A stretch of DNA of 64,000 bases from Albidovulum sp. bin36 (GTDB taxonomy: Bacteria; Pseudomonadota; Alphaproteobacteria; Rhodobacterales; Rhodobacteraceae), in NCBI GenBank assembly GCA_002238565.1, contig MPMP01000016.1, forward strand, positions 1 through 64,000, read 5' to 3'. Shown in pieces: positions 1 to 9,522 of this stretch (the stretch's first letter is position 1; every line of letters begins with the position of its first letter). The notes beneath the pieces are model-generated. The model made no database searches. It saw only the letters and a list, made by a program, of their open reading frames with translations, and was not told the DNA's origin. Position numbers and translations under genes: made by a program.

Positions 1-408
1 ATCAAGGACCGTCGCCTCGACCACGCCGACGACTTGAAGAAGTGCCTCGCCTTCGACGCGATCACCGCCTTCCGGGTCTGGGACCTCGCCCTGCTCGCCC
101 GGGAAAGGCCGGACGACCCGGCGCGGCTCCACGTCGCTTGGGACGACATCGACATGGTCTGCCTCCTCGCCGAGGATCGCGGCTTCAAGGTCCCGCGCGG
201 GCCGCCGGACATGGATATCCGGACCTTCGTTGTCCTCGCGGCCGGGCTTGCGGGATTCCACACCTCGAAGCGCCAGCCGCTTCCGGGCACCCAGAAGCTC
301 TGGAAGGGACTGAAAATCCTCTGGAACGGCGTCAATACAGTGCAAGCCCTAAGAAAAAGGAAAATGAAAAGGAAAGGAAATATGAATGAGTTAAGTATGT
401 TGCATTGA
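1..408 (+). CDS. IS4-family transposase, C-terminal part (5' end outside window)
   Basis: The frame is open from the first base and ends at TGA 406-408, giving about 135 residues. The opening residues IKDRRLDHADDLKKC, then AFDAITAFRVWDLALLAR, resemble the region after the catalytic Glu of IS4/Tn5-type DDE transposases, and LPGTQKLWKGLKIL resembles their C-terminus. The last 25 or so residues are Lys/Arg rich and come from an A-rich stretch (about 345-390), so the reading frame may run through the true end of the element. No terminal inverted repeat could be identified because the left end lies outside the window. Whether the element is intact cannot be judged here. Confidence 0.72.
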   Translation: MKDRRLDHADDLKKCLAFDAITAFRVWDLALLARERPDDPARLHVAWDDIDMVCLLAEDRGFKVPRGPPDMDIRTFVVLAAGLAGFHTSKRQPLPGTQKLWKGLKILWNGVNTVQALRKRKMKRKGNMNELSMLH

Positions 409-951
409 TAGGCGCCGGATGCTGTCATCGAGGCCGCACGCGCTCGTCGGCATAGCCGCTTGGCGGCAGTACCGAATCGAGAGGATCGTCGCGAATTGCC
501 AAGAGCCGGAAATTATTCCGAAACCGTTTTGGCGACATTTTCGCGGTATATATGGCCCGCCGCCCGTCCAATCGGTCCGTTCGCAATTCTAGTCTATTGT
601 CCGATCCTTCCGCCTATCAATGGGGCGCAAATTCAATCTGACGACAAGATAGCTCCCCGCACGCGCTTAAGCCATCCCGATTTTAACAAGGCGGAGAAGT
701 CCTGACTCCCCTTGTCATGCGGAAGGGGCAGTCGCGAAAATTCCGAATGCCTGGAGCTTTTTACTTTCCGATGAGCCAAAAAAGGCTCCTCCTGGCGCGA
801 ACCGTGCCGATTCACTTCGGAATTCCGACTATTCGCAAGAAAATTTTCATCGCGAGTTGATTCGCGCCCTTGTTGGTTTTCTGGTATTGACTCGGCGCCC
901 TCGATGATCTTTCAGAGGCGCTCATCGCTAGATAACAGGAGAAGCAGCGAG
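409..951. other. gene-poor stretch between transposase and SDR
   Basis: Only short overlapping reading frames occur in this 543-base stretch, none with recognisable protein character. It follows a transposase and may hold the end of the insertion element and decayed DNA. A purine-rich AGGAG at 937-941 belongs to the next gene as its ribosome binding site. Confidence 0.5.
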
Positions 952-1731
952 ATGGATCTAGGCATTTCCGGAAAACGGGCGATCGTCTGCGCGTCTTCCA
1001 AGGGACTCGGTCGCGGATGCGCGGAAGCGCTCGCCGAAGCGGGAGTCAACCTTGTCGTAAACGGAAGAAACGGCGAAATCCTTGCAGCTACGGCAAGGGA
1101 AATTCGCGACAGGACGGGAGTCGAAGTCGTCGAGGTGCAGGCAGACGTATCTCAGGAAGCCGGCCGAGAGGCGCTGCTCGAAGCATGCCCGGATCCGGAT
1201 ATATTGATCAACAATGCGGGCGGGCCGCCGCCAGGACTTTGGAGCGACTGGGACAGAGAGGATTTCATCCGCGCGCTCGACGCCAACATGCTTGCGCCAA
1301 TCGCTCTTATCAAAGCCGTGCTGCCCGGCATGATCGAGCGGCGATGGGGACGTGTCGTGAATATTACATCGCAGTCGGTCAAGGCTCCGATTCCGGTGCT
1401 GGGACTGTCCAACAGCGCTCGGGCGGGCCTGACCGGGTACGTTGCCGGAACATCGCGCCAGGTCGCTCAGCACGGGGTTGCGATCAACAATTTGCTGCCG
1501 GGTATTCATTCGACGGACCGCGCAACGATGCTGGATCGGACGGCCGCGAACGCCGAGGGGCTGACGGAGGACGATGTTCGAAAACGCAGGCAGGATACGA
1601 TTCCGGCGAGGCGCTACGGAACCGCGGGCGACTTCGGAGCCGCCTGTGCATTTCTCTGCTCCCGCTACGCCGGATTCATTGTGGGGCAAAATCTCCTTTT
1701 GGACGGCGGAGCGACGAACGCGACAATCTAG
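952..1731 (+). CDS. SDR-family protein lacking the catalytic Tyr-Lys pair
   Basis: A 259-residue protein with a Rossmann fold typical of FabG-like short-chain dehydrogenases. ATG 952 is chosen because AGGAG lies at 937-941 and the fold begins directly after it; an upstream in-frame ATG at 904 would add an atypical leader. The cofactor loop is CASSKGLGRG (about residues 13-22) and NNAGG sits near residue 87. At the usual YxxxK site the protein reads LSNSARAGL, so Tyr is replaced by Ser153 and Lys by Arg157 with the spacing kept. From recall, a subgroup of FabG-like SDRs shares this LSNxARxGLT signature, so this is more likely an old family trait than a recent mutation. The substrate is unknown and classical hydride transfer chemistry is doubtful. 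It stands alone between a transposase and an ABC ATPase. Confidence 0.85.
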   Translation: MDLGISGKRAIVCASSKGLGRGCAEALAEAGVNLVVNGRNGEILAATAREIRDRTGVEVVEVQADVSQEAGREALLEACPDPDILINNAGGPPPGLWSDWDREDFIRALDANMLAPIALIKAVLPGMIERRWGRVVNITSQSVKAPIPVLGLSNSARAGLTGYVAGTSRQVAQHGVAINNLLPGIHSTDRATMLDRTAANAEGLTEDDVRKRRQDTIPARRYGTAGDFGAACAFLCSRYAGFIVGQNLLLDGGATNATI

Positions 1732-2027
1732 CGTCGGCTCGCGCACGCTGAACTCGGTTGAATTCCCCCTGTTCGTTTCAGGCTGCGGCGTTTGATTTGG
1801 ACGGGATCTCGAAATTGAGAATCGGCATGCGGCCGCGAGCGACCGTGCGGCAATCGGCGAAACAATCGTGCTGCCTACCGAATTATCTCCGGCGCGGCCA
1901 TTTGCGCGGCGGCAAATAGCCGGAATTCTCGACCCCTGCCGGCGCCGCGGCGCCGTCCGGCTTGCCGCGCCGAAGCTATCTTGCTATCGAGCCGGTCTAC
2001 TTGAACGGCCGAGTTTGGAATGGCGGC

Positions 2028-3179
2028 ATGAATAGCGACGCAGGTTCGGCGCCTAGGCTAACAGTACATTCCGTAACCCGCAGACTAGGCGGCCGGGAAA
2101 TTGTCTCCGATGTGTCGATTACTGTTTCGGCCGGCCAGATTTCATGTCTTCTTGGACCATCCGGATGCGGAAAATCCACGACTCTGCGTATAATCGCCGG
2201 ACTGGACCGGCAGGATTCGGGCTTGGTCGCGATCGGCGGGGTGCCGGTTTCCGACGACAGGATTCACACGCCGCCCGAAAACAGGTCGGTAGGCATGATG
2301 TTCCAGGACTTCGCTTTGTTCCCGTTTCTAACCGTCGGGGACAACGTTGCATTCGGATTGAAGGGAAGCCGCCGAGAGAGCGCGGCGAGAGTTTCCGAAC
2401 TGCTTTCAAAAGTCGCCATGGAGAGCTTCCGCGGCAAATACCCGCACGAGCTCTCGGGCGGCGAGCAGCAGCGAGCGGCTCTGGCGCGCGCACTGGCGCC
2501 GAGGCCGGGAATCCTGCTTATGGACGAACCGTTCTCAAGCCTCGACCACCGACTGAGAGACGGCATACGCGACGAGACGATCGCGGTCTTAAAGGAAGAG
2601 AAGACCGCGGTGCTCCTCGTTACGCACGAACCGCAGGAAGCCATGCGCATGGGCGACGAAATTCTGCTGATGAGAGACGGCAGAATTATTCAAAGAGGCG
2701 GGCCGTACGCGATGTACAATAATCCCGTCGACCGCGAGGCTGCATCCTTCTTTTCCGAGATCAACCTCATTCACGGCAAAGTCAACAATTCTCTCGTTCA
2801 AACGCCTTTCGGCCAGTTTTTTGCGCCCGGGTATACGGACGGAACGGAAGTCGAGATAATCATTCGCCCTCAGCACTTCCGAATAGACTTCGACCGCAAC
2901 GGGTCCGGACCGAATCCTACTCCCCAAGACGGCGTGCCGGCCCGCGGAATCGTCGAACGCGTTCGATTTATCGGCGATTCAAGTTTAGTGGAACTCAGGA
3001 TGGATTTTGACCGGTCGGTGCTAAAAGCGGCGGTTCCGGCCGTATTCATGCCCCGGAAAGGGACGCCTTTCTGGTTAAGCATGCGTCGCGACCGATGCTA
3101 TGTTTTTCCACGTACCGGACATGGCCGTGTTCACGACCCGCTTTCGTCGGCGTACCCGTTTTTCAATTCGGCGAACTAG
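2028..3179 (+). CDS. orphan ABC transporter ATP-binding protein (CysA/PotA/FbpC type)
   Basis: A 383-residue ATPase of the importer type. Walker A GPSGCGKST is at about residues 43-51, Q-loop FQD follows, the signature LSGGEQQRAALARAL starts near 142, and Walker B ILLMDEP lies near 163. The C-terminal third has the TOBE-like region seen in FbpC, PotA and UgpC. The stretch PPENRSVGMMFQDFALFP is most like iron(III) or polyamine importers. ATG 2028 fits the fold; the frame is open further upstream to about 1962, but only through non-conserved sequence. No permease or binding protein gene lies beside it, so the partner subunits must be elsewhere or lost, and the substrate cannot be named. Confidence 0.88.
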   Translation: MNSDAGSAPRLTVHSVTRRLGGREIVSDVSITVSAGQISCLLGPSGCGKSTTLRIIAGLDRQDSGLVAIGGVPVSDDRIHTPPENRSVGMMFQDFALFPFLTVGDNVAFGLKGSRRESAARVSELLSKVAMESFRGKYPHELSGGEQQRAALARALAPRPGILLMDEPFSSLDHRLRDGIRDETIAVLKEEKTAVLLVTHEPQEAMRMGDEILLMRDGRIIQRGGPYAMYNNPVDREAASFFSEINLIHGKVNNSLVQTPFGQFFAPGYTDGTEVEIIIRPQHFRIDFDRNGSGPNPTPQDGVPARGIVERVRFIGDSSLVELRMDFDRSVLKAAVPAVFMPRKGTPFWLSMRRDRCYVFPRTGHGRVHDPLSSAYPFFNSAN

Positions 3180-3396
3180 CCTGAGCAGGGAGGCCGATCG
3201 ATTGCGGCGCGCCGCTCGCCAATCGCCGGGAAATGACTAAATTCGGCGCTGCCGGACAAGGCGCAATGGCATCGCGAGAATTTTGATTGCTCTATATGCG
3301 CATGAGGTATTAAATTCTTCAAGAAACGTTGCTATATAATGCTGGGAGTGAACGGGCAGGCAAGAATTGCCGCCTGCCAGAAGGAAGGGATACGCT

Positions 3397-3612
3397 ATGC
3401 TCAACAATATAGGCTTGCCGGGTCTTCTGCTCATTGCGGTTGTCGTGATCGTACTTTTCGGCCGAGGCAAAATCTCGGCGATTATGGGAGAAGTCGGCAA
3501 GGGCATCACTGCATTCAAGAAAGGCGTTACTGATGGCAAGGCCGAACTCGAGGCCGCCGCCGCCGACGAAGCAAGAGACGTAACTCCGAAAAACGAAACC
3601 AAGGAAACTTGA
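3397..3612 (+). CDS. tatA: Sec-independent translocase subunit TatA
   Basis: A 71-residue protein that multimerises with TatBC to move folded, twin-arginine-signal proteins across the inner membrane. One membrane segment (about residues 6-22) is followed by [18 protein letters not shown], the FGxxK hinge and amphipathic helix typical of TatA, then a charged tail. A strong ribosome site (GAAGGAAGG, about 3380-3389) sets ATG 3397. It is the first gene of tatA-tatB-tatC-DUF815; 19 bases separate it from tatB. Confidence 0.96.
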   Translation: MLNNIGLPGLLLIAVVVIVLFGRGKISAIMGEVGKGITAFKKGVTDGKAELEAAAADEARDVTPKNETKET

Positions 3613-3631
3613 ACCGGGACGACCTGCGGCC

Positions 3632-4234
3632 ATGTTTGATATTGGTTGGAGCGAACTCCTAATTATCGGCATCGTCGCTCTTATCGTTGTCGGTCCGAAA
3701 GACCTTCCGGGAATGTTTCGGACGCTCGGTCGATTTACGGGAAAAATGAGAGGCATGGCCCGGGAATTTCAGCGGGCGATGAATCAGGCTGCCGACGAGA
3801 GCGGGGTCAAGGACATCTCCAAGGAAATTAAAGCCGCGGCTTCGCCCAAAAAGTTTGGGCTTGATGCCGTCAGGTCGGCTGCCAAGGAATTCCAGGACGA
3901 CTTGATGACCGGGGATAATTCGTCGAAGAAAATGAAGCCAGCCCCCGAGAACTCGATTTCTCGGGAAAGGAACGCGGACACCGAGGAAAAAAAGACCGGC
4001 GACGCGAAGTCCGAGAGCCGGGGAGCCGGCGGGAAAGAATCCGCGGCATCCGTTGCGCCGGAGGAAGATCCAGCGGAAAGGCAAGCCACCGCCTCCCAGC
4101 AGCCGCCTAGCGGCGCGATGGACGATTCGGCGGACGCGGACGCGTACGACATGGCCTTGTCGGGCACCTCGAGCTACGACGAACCAGTTGCCAAATCGGA
4201 CGAAGAATCCCGGAGAGCCGAGTCCGATTCATGA
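3632..4234 (+). CDS. tatB: Sec-independent translocase subunit TatB
   Basis: A 200-residue protein that works with TatC as the twin-arginine signal receptor. The N-terminus [20 protein letters not shown] is the diagnostic Glu-containing membrane segment, followed by [13 protein letters not shown] and an amphipathic helix. The tail (about residue 90 onward) is long, acidic and probably disordered, as is common in alphaproteobacterial TatB. Its stop overlaps the tatC start (ATGA at 4231-4234), which indicates translational coupling. Confidence 0.96.
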   Translation: MFDIGWSELLIIGIVALIVVGPKDLPGMFRTLGRFTGKMRGMAREFQRAMNQAADESGVKDISKEIKAAASPKKFGLDAVRSAAKEFQDDLMTGDNSSKKMKPAPENSISRERNADTEEKKTGDAKSESRGAGGKESAASVAPEEDPAERQATASQQPPSGAMDDSADADAYDMALSGTSSYDEPVAKSDEESRRAESDS

Positions 4235-5100
4235 GCAAGGATGAAATTGACGACACCCGCGCACCTCTAGTCGAACATCTTGCGGAACTTAGAAACCGTC
4301 TGATTCACTCACTTGTGGCCTTTCTCATCGGAATGATCCTTTGCTTTTTGGTATGGAATCCGATTTTCAATTTTCTCACGCAGCCGATTTGCGCGGAGCT
4401 GGTCGACCGGGGCCAGGAATGCGGTCTCATTCTAATCAAGCTGCAGGAAGGCTTCTTCGTCGCCATACGGATTTCCCTGATGGGCGGATTTATTCTCGCC
4501 TTCCCATATATCGCATTGCAAATGTGGCGCTTTGTCGCCCCGGGCCTCTACAAGACTGAAAAAAACGCCTTTCTTCCCTTCATAATCGCATCGCCGGCGA
4601 TGTTCTTCGCCGGCGCGGCGTTCGCGTTCTACATCGTTATTCCGCTGGCATTCGATTTCTTTCTCGGATTTCAGCAGCAGGGCTCTCTGCTTGGCGGCGA
4701 GGACGCCGTCGCCGAGAATGATGCCTTGGCGCAAGCCGGGATCACCTTCCAGGGATCGGTCGCCGAGTATCTGACGCTGACGATAAAATTCATCCTGGCA
4801 TTCGGCCTGTGCTTCCAGCTGCCTGTGCTTCTCACGCTAATGGGCAAGGCCGGGCTCGTCTCGGCCAAAGGGCTGTCGGAAGTTCGAAAGTACGCGGTCG
4901 TGGGCATACTCGTGCTTGCCGCGGTCGTTACGCCGCCCGATGTCATAACGCAGGTCATTTTATTCACGGTGGTTTACGGGCTTTACGAAATTTCGATCTG
5001 GCTCGTTCGGCGCGTCGAGAAAAAGCGCAATCGCGAATTGCGGAAACAGGGCCTGATTTTCGACGATGAAGACGAAAGCGGCGCGGAAAAAGGGTCATGA
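4231..5100 (+). CDS. tatC: Sec-independent translocase subunit TatC
   Basis: A 289-residue integral membrane protein, the core receptor for twin-arginine signal peptides. The N-terminal [13 protein letters not shown] motif with its conserved Glu is followed by six predicted membrane segments and a charged tail. It overlaps tatB by four bases and the next gene by four bases (ATGA at 5097-5100), so tatABC and the DUF815 ATPase look like one transcription unit. Confidence 0.97.
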   Translation: MSKDEIDDTRAPLVEHLAELRNRLIHSLVAFLIGMILCFLVWNPIFNFLTQPICAELVDRGQECGLILIKLQEGFFVAIRISLMGGFILAFPYIALQMWRFVAPGLYKTEKNAFLPFIIASPAMFFAGAAFAFYIVIPLAFDFFLGFQQQGSLLGGEDAVAENDALAQAGITFQGSVAEYLTLTIKFILAFGLCFQLPVLLTLMGKAGLVSAKGLSEVRKYAVVGILVLAAVVTPPDVITQVILFTVVYGLYEISIWLVRRVEKKRNRELRKQGLIFDDEDESGAEKGS

Positions 5101-5945
5101 GCGGAGTCGAAGGCTATTTGGCTCGAATCGCGAATTCTCTCGAGCGCCTGAGCCCGAAGCCGGGTTCGGACCCCGACCTGGCCGGTTCGGACGCTTTCGT
5201 CTGGAGAGGGGACGCGCGCCGCCTGGATCCTGTCACCAACGTGAATCGCGTCGACATCGAGCTCCTGGTGGGAATTGACCGGGCGAGGGATACGCTTCTC
5301 GCAAATACCGACAATTTCGCTCGCGGTTACCATGCCAACAACGCCTTGCTCTGGGGCGCGCGGGGCATGGGGAAATCGTCTCTCGTCAAGGCGGTGCACG
5401 GAGTTCTGGCCAGAGAGTTTCCCGGCCTGAAACTGGTTGAAATCCATCGAGACGACCTGCCGACGATAGGCCCGCTCCTGCGGCATCTGCACGATATGAC
5501 TAGCCAGCGGATCATACTCTTTTGCGACGATCTATCGTTTTCTCACGACGATTCCCACTACAAGACGCTGAAGGCCGTGCTCGACGGAGGCGTTGAAGGG
5601 CGGCCGGCGAACGTTATTTTCTACGCCACGTCGAACAGGCGGCATCTTATGCCGCGGGACATGATCGAAAACGAGCGTTCGACTGCGATAAACCCTTCGG
5701 AAGCGGTTGACGAAAAGGTGTCGCTTTCCGACCGATTCGGCCTCTGGCTCGGTTTCCACCCCTGCAGCCAGAGCGACTATCTCGAGATGGTGCGTCGGTA
5801 TTGCACGGAATACGGCGTGGCGTTCGACGATGACTCGCTACTATCCCAGGCAATCGAGTGGCAGCAAACCCGCGGCGCCCGGTCCGGGCGCGTAGCGTGG
5901 CAGTTCTTCGTGGACCTGGCCGGCAAGCAGGGCGTCTCCGCCTAA
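5097..5945 (+). CDS. DUF815 family AAA+ ATPase
   Basis: A 282-residue ATPase of the DUF815 family. Walker A reads GARGMGKSS at about residues 87-95; the common form has Thr where this has Met. A Walker B-like LFCDDLSF follows near residue 140, then [14 protein letters not shown] and a [12 protein letters not shown] stretch, both characteristic of the family. The substrate is unknown. It is translationally coupled to tatC by a four-base overlap; from recall, DUF815 genes often sit in the tat/nlpD/surE region of Rhodobacterales. Confidence 0.9.
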   Translation: MSGVEGYLARIANSLERLSPKPGSDPDLAGSDAFVWRGDARRLDPVTNVNRVDIELLVGIDRARDTLLANTDNFARGYHANNALLWGARGMGKSSLVKAVHGVLAREFPGLKLVEIHRDDLPTIGPLLRHLHDMTSQRIILFCDDLSFSHDDSHYKTLKAVLDGGVEGRPANVIFYATSNRRHLMPRDMIENERSTAINPSEAVDEKVSLSDRFGLWLGFHPCSQSDYLEMVRRYCTEYGVAFDDDSLLSQAIEWQQTRGARSGRVAWQFFVDLAGKQGVSA

Positions 5946-6036
5946 TTCGGGCAAGAATTCTAAAGCCGGCGCCGAATGTCCGGATCACGCGACCGGCCTC
6001 GCCGGCAAATCATGCGCCGGCTGCCTAGGAGACTAC

Positions 6037-6789
6037 TCATCCCCTGCCGACGAACGGCATTTTCGATGCCATTATGGTCATGAAAAGCACGTTTGTCGTC
6101 AACGGCAGGCCGGCAAGGTAGGCGATCGCATCGCCGCAGTGCTTGACGTCGAAAACCGGTTCGGAAGCGACGCTGCCATTCGCCTGCGCCACGCCTTCGC
6201 CGAATTGCCGGGTAAGAGGCGTTCCCGCATTTCCAATGTCGATTTGACTGCAGCAAATGTCGTGCGGCCGCCCGTCAAGGGCGATGCATTTGGTCAGTCC
6301 CGAGATCGCGTGCTTCGTGGCCGTATAGGGCGCGTTCTTGGGCCGAGGCGATGTCGCCGATATCGAGCCGTTGTTTATAATGCGTCCGCCCCTAGGCGAT
6401 TGCCGCTTCATGATTCCGAATGCCTTGCGCGCGCAGAGAAAGGAACCCGTTAGGTTGACATCCACGCATCTTCGCCAGTCGGCGACGTCAAGTTCGTCCA
6501 TTTCGACCGCCGGAGCGCTGATTCCGGCATTGTTGAACAGGAGGTCCAGCCTTCCGAACTTCTCGACCGCGGTGTCGAATACGGTTTCGACCGAGCTCTC
6601 GTCGGCTATGTCCGCCGGGCAAACGAGAAACGATTCGGCGCCGCCGGAAAGCTCGGCGGTTTTCCGAAGCATCTCGCGCCGCCTTCCGACAAGGGCGACC
6701 TGAAACCCGCTGGCCCGCAGAGCAAGCGCGGCCGCGCGGCCGATGCCCGACCCGGCCCCGGTAACCAGGGCGAATTTTTGATTTTCCAT
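6037..6789 (-). CDS. short-chain dehydrogenase/reductase
   Basis: A 250-residue classical SDR with all expected elements: GAGSGIG at residues 11-17, NNAG at 86-89, catalytic Ser near 142-144, Tyr155 and Lys159 (YTATK). The acidic residue that would favour NAD after strand 2 is absent; the VGRRR there suggests NADP. The substrate is unknown. It is transcribed opposite to tatC and, with the next coiled-coil gene, forms an accessory block between DUF815 and the nlpD-like gene, which are often close together in relatives. Confidence 0.9.
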   Translation of the reverse strand: MENQKFALVTGAGSGIGRAAALALRASGFQVALVGRRREMLRKTAELSGGAESFLVCPADIADESSVETVFDTAVEKFGRLDLLFNNAGISAPAVEMDELDVADWRRCVDVNLTGSFLCARKAFGIMKRQSPRGGRIINNGSISATSPRPKNAPYTATKHAISGLTKCIALDGRPHDICCSQIDIGNAGTPLTRQFGEGVAQANGSVASEPVFDVKHCGDAIAYLAGLPLTTNVLFMTIMASKMPFVGRG

Positions 6790-6853
6790 AATCGATTCCT
6801 CCAGTGCGAGCGGCCGCTGCGCATCGACCGTTCGGCCAATCTGCGCGGCTCGA

Positions 6854-8278
6854 TTAGAATTTCAGAGGCCGGAAGAAATTGGCGTCTCGCAGCTTGTTTA
6901 TCAATCGCGACTGCTCGGATTCATTCCGCTTGTGATGGATGACGACGGACAGCTTGCGGTCGCTTTCCTTCTTCAAGTAGATCCGTCCCATATTGGCGTT
7001 GCCGCTCGTGTTTCCAGTGCGAATGTGCTTGTTCACTTCGCGCCAGGTCCTGGCGTTGGAGACGGTGCGCGATGGAACATCCTGCCCGCTCTCCAGCTGG
7101 CGCAGCAGTTCGAACAAATTAGCCGGATCCGTGAATTTCGAAAGAATTATGTCAGGCGTTTCGTAGTGAAACTCCAGATTTTCGAATTGCCTTAGCGCTT
7201 CCACCGCAAGAGCGCTGGAAAGCTTCTGTCCGGGTGCGAATCGCGCGGTCGTTCCCGATAATTCTCTCAGCCTGGCTTCCAGCCCTTCGTTCTCGAGCGA
7301 CAGCGATTCGACTTGCGCTGAAAGCTCTTCGTTGATCGCGGCCAAATTGTCTTTGTCTTCAAGCCTCTGGTCCAGGGCGCTAATCGATGATTTGAGGGAC
7401 GATAGCTGCTTTTCGATCGCATAGGACTGGATCGCTCCCGCCGCTTCCTTGTCGAACTTGTTGATTAGGCGTTCCTTTTCGCCTTGAATGATTTCGATTT
7501 CAGTCTCGTGCTTTAACTTAATGGCCGCATTGTCTTCGCGCGCGGCTTCCAATTTTGCTTCCAGCTGCTCCGCTTTAGCTCTTAGGGCCTGAACTTCCTC
7601 GGAACGCGCCGCGCGCTCAAATACCACGTCCTTTCTGGCAGCCTCGAGCTGGGAGCTGAGCCACAGCACTATGGCCTGCGGCGACCCGTCTTCCAGAGCC
7701 GCGCGGGACAGCTCCTCTTGCAATTGCTTCGGCAGAAGGGACAGCAGCGCGTCGGAATTGGCGGTTTCCGATTGCGCCGCGTCGTTGTTCTCAGAAAAGA
7801 CTTTTCCGACTATGGGCTCGACTTCGTTCAGGGCTCGGTCGGGATCCAGCCTAATAAACCAATCGTTGCGGAAATTGTCCGTATCCGGCTTTTCGAACGG
7901 ATTGAATGTCGGCGCGACAAGCCCGTATTTCCAAAGTTCGTCCGCGGCGGTGCGCAGGAGCTTCTCCGAACCGTCGAAAAAAAGAAAGCGACTATCCTCT
8001 TGCGAAACAATGGACCAGTTCGGCGCGACCGAATCGGTATCGTCCTGGCACCTTAGCTTCTGTTCACTACTCCAATCTTCGCAAGCAAATTCGTGGTAGC
8101 CCTTGTCGAGAATGTCAATGGCGGCTTGTCCGGAGCGATATTGATACAGCGGGTAGATATATTTATCGAATTGCGCGCCGGCGATTTTGCACGGGAGCTT
8201 CATGATTTTTCGCTTGCGAAGAACCTTGAGGCGCCTGTTTCCCTCGTAAACCTCGACAGTTTTCCTTAGTACGGCCAA
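6854..8278 (-). CDS. unrecognised coiled-coil protein
   Basis: A 474-residue protein not assigned to a family. TTG 8278 is chosen as start because AGGTGG (8290-8285 on this strand) lies six bases upstream; an internal Met at residue 26 is the alternative. Residues 1-165 look globular (rich in Tyr, Trp and charged residues, with Cys at 30, 66 and 77). About 206-341 is a long heptad-rich coiled coil. About 342-474 is a second globular, basic domain ending in [18 protein letters not shown]. There is no signal peptide or membrane segment, so it should be cytoplasmic. Base composition is lower in GC than its neighbours, which fits acquisition by transfer. It could be part of a defence or DNA-associated system, but nothing beside it supports one. 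Confidence 0.75.
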   Translation of the reverse strand: MAVLRKTVEVYEGNRRLKVLRKRKIMKLPCKIAGAQFDKYIYPLYQYRSGQAAIDILDKGYHEFACEDWSSEQKLRCQDDTDSVAPNWSIVSQEDSRFLFFDGSEKLLRTAADELWKYGLVAPTFNPFEKPDTDNFRNDWFIRLDPDRALNEVEPIVGKVFSENNDAAQSETANSDALLSLLPKQLQEELSRAALEDGSPQAIVLWLSSQLEAARKDVVFERAARSEEVQALRAKAEQLEAKLEAAREDNAAIKLKHETEIEIIQGEKERLINKFDKEAAGAIQSYAIEKQLSSLKSSISALDQRLEDKDNLAAINEELSAQVESLSLENEGLEARLRELSGTTARFAPGQKLSSALAVEALRQFENLEFHYETPDIILSKFTDPANLFELLRQLESGQDVPSRTVSNARTWREVNKHIRTGNTSGNANMGRIYLKKESDRKLSVVIHHKRNESEQSRLINKLRDANFFRPLKF

Positions 8279-8446
8279 TTTAGACCACCTCGGTTTCGGC
8301 TATGCGACCCGGCGCGACTGGGCGCGTTGGAGGACATGGCCGCATCGCCTGTCAATCCGTCACTGGCATCAGGCATCGCATGGGTTTTCGATCCTCCGGG
8401 AAGGCAAGATCCTGGCGGGAGGGCGGCATCCGCGCTCCGGCATCCG

Positions 8447-9505
8447 CTAGAGGTATGATTCAGGATCAACGCTATTTGCTCCGATTCTAACTTCGAAGTG
8501 AACGAATGGCGGGTCGCCGCCTGCCGACCTGCCCACCGACTGACCGCGCAGAACCCGGTCGTTTTGCTTAAGACTAGTTTGTTCAAGATTCGAATAAACA
8601 GTATATAGGTCGCCTTCGTGCCTGAGCAAGAGAATGACCGTCTGATCGGTCGCGTTCGTAACCAGCGCCACGGTGCCGTCGTCCGCCGCGCGAACCGAAG
8701 TACCCGGCAATGCCTCGATGTCGATGCCCTCGCTGCCGCCGGTCCCCGTGTATCGAGTTAGGATTTCGCCTTTGACCGGAATTAGCAATGCCGGCTCGTC
8801 CTCGGTCCTGTACTGGTCCAGCCTAGGCGACGGCGGCAGCTCGGTTTCCGGCTCTTGACTAGGCAATTCGTCCAAGGCGCCCGGCTGCGTGCGCTGCCCG
8901 CCGTTTCGACCGGCATCCGCATAGCTGCCCGCTCGCAATACGTGCGGGATCGGGATCTGCAGTTGTTGACCCTCCCGAACCTCGAACCCCGGTCCAAGAT
9001 CGTTCCATTCCGCGATAATGCGCGCCGAGGTGCCGAAGCTTCGGGCAATTGTAAAAGCGGTATCGCCGCGCTGAACCCGGTATCGCAACAGCTCGGTTTT
9101 CTGCGGTTCGGGCCAATTCCCGCGTTCGCCATCGGCTTTGCCCGCCGTCGCGGCGCCGTCGGGAAGGACGATGACTTCCCCTTGCCGGAGCAGCTCGCGC
9201 GGATGCTTGCCATTCATGCGCGCCAGGTCGCCGGCATCGATGCCGAAGCGCCCGGCGATCGAAGTGATCGTATCACCGCTCGCGGCTAGAGTGAATCGCC
9301 CGATATCGCCTGATGCGACGCCCTCGGCTCCGGGAAAACTCGCCGCCTTGTCCTCGGGGGTTTCGGACAGCCCTCCAGACGAAATCCTGTCGCGCCGAAG
9401 ATCCATGTTGGCGCATGACGAAATTCCGAACAGCAGCGCGACCACCGCCAAGCGGCAGGTCGCGGCTGCTGCGATTCCGTGGCAATCCTTGCTAATAGAA
9501 ACCAT
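8447..9505 (-). CDS. nlpD: NlpD-like lipoprotein: two LysM repeats and a degenerate M23 domain
   Basis: A 352-residue outer-envelope lipoprotein. ATG 9505 follows the pcm stop by 17 bases and gives a signal peptide ending LLFGISSC, with lipid-anchored Cys31. Two LysM modules (about 69-112 and 140-185) bind peptidoglycan and a Pro/Glu-rich linker leads to a LytM/M23 domain (about 250-350). The zinc-site motif normally reading HxGIDI is GSEGIDI here, so the first His is Glu, although HFEVR keeps the last His. That pattern fits NlpD/EnvC-type amidase activators that do not cleave peptidoglycan themselves. The surE-pcm-nlpD order supports the name. Confidence 0.88.
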   Translation of the reverse strand: MVSISKDCHGIAAAATCRLAVVALLFGISSCANMDLRRDRISSGGLSETPEDKAASFPGAEGVASGDIGRFTLAASGDTITSIAGRFGIDAGDLARMNGKHPRELLRQGEVIVLPDGAATAGKADGERGNWPEPQKTELLRYRVQRGDTAFTIARSFGTSARIIAEWNDLGPGFEVREGQQLQIPIPHVLRAGSYADAGRNGGQRTQPGALDELPSQEPETELPPSPRLDQYRTEDEPALLIPVKGEILTRYTGTGGSEGIDIEALPGTSVRAADDGTVALVTNATDQTVILLLRHEGDLYTVYSNLEQTSLKQNDRVLRGQSVGRSAGGDPPFVHFEVRIGANSVDPESYL

Positions 9506-9522
9506 TCCGTGAACCCTGAAGC

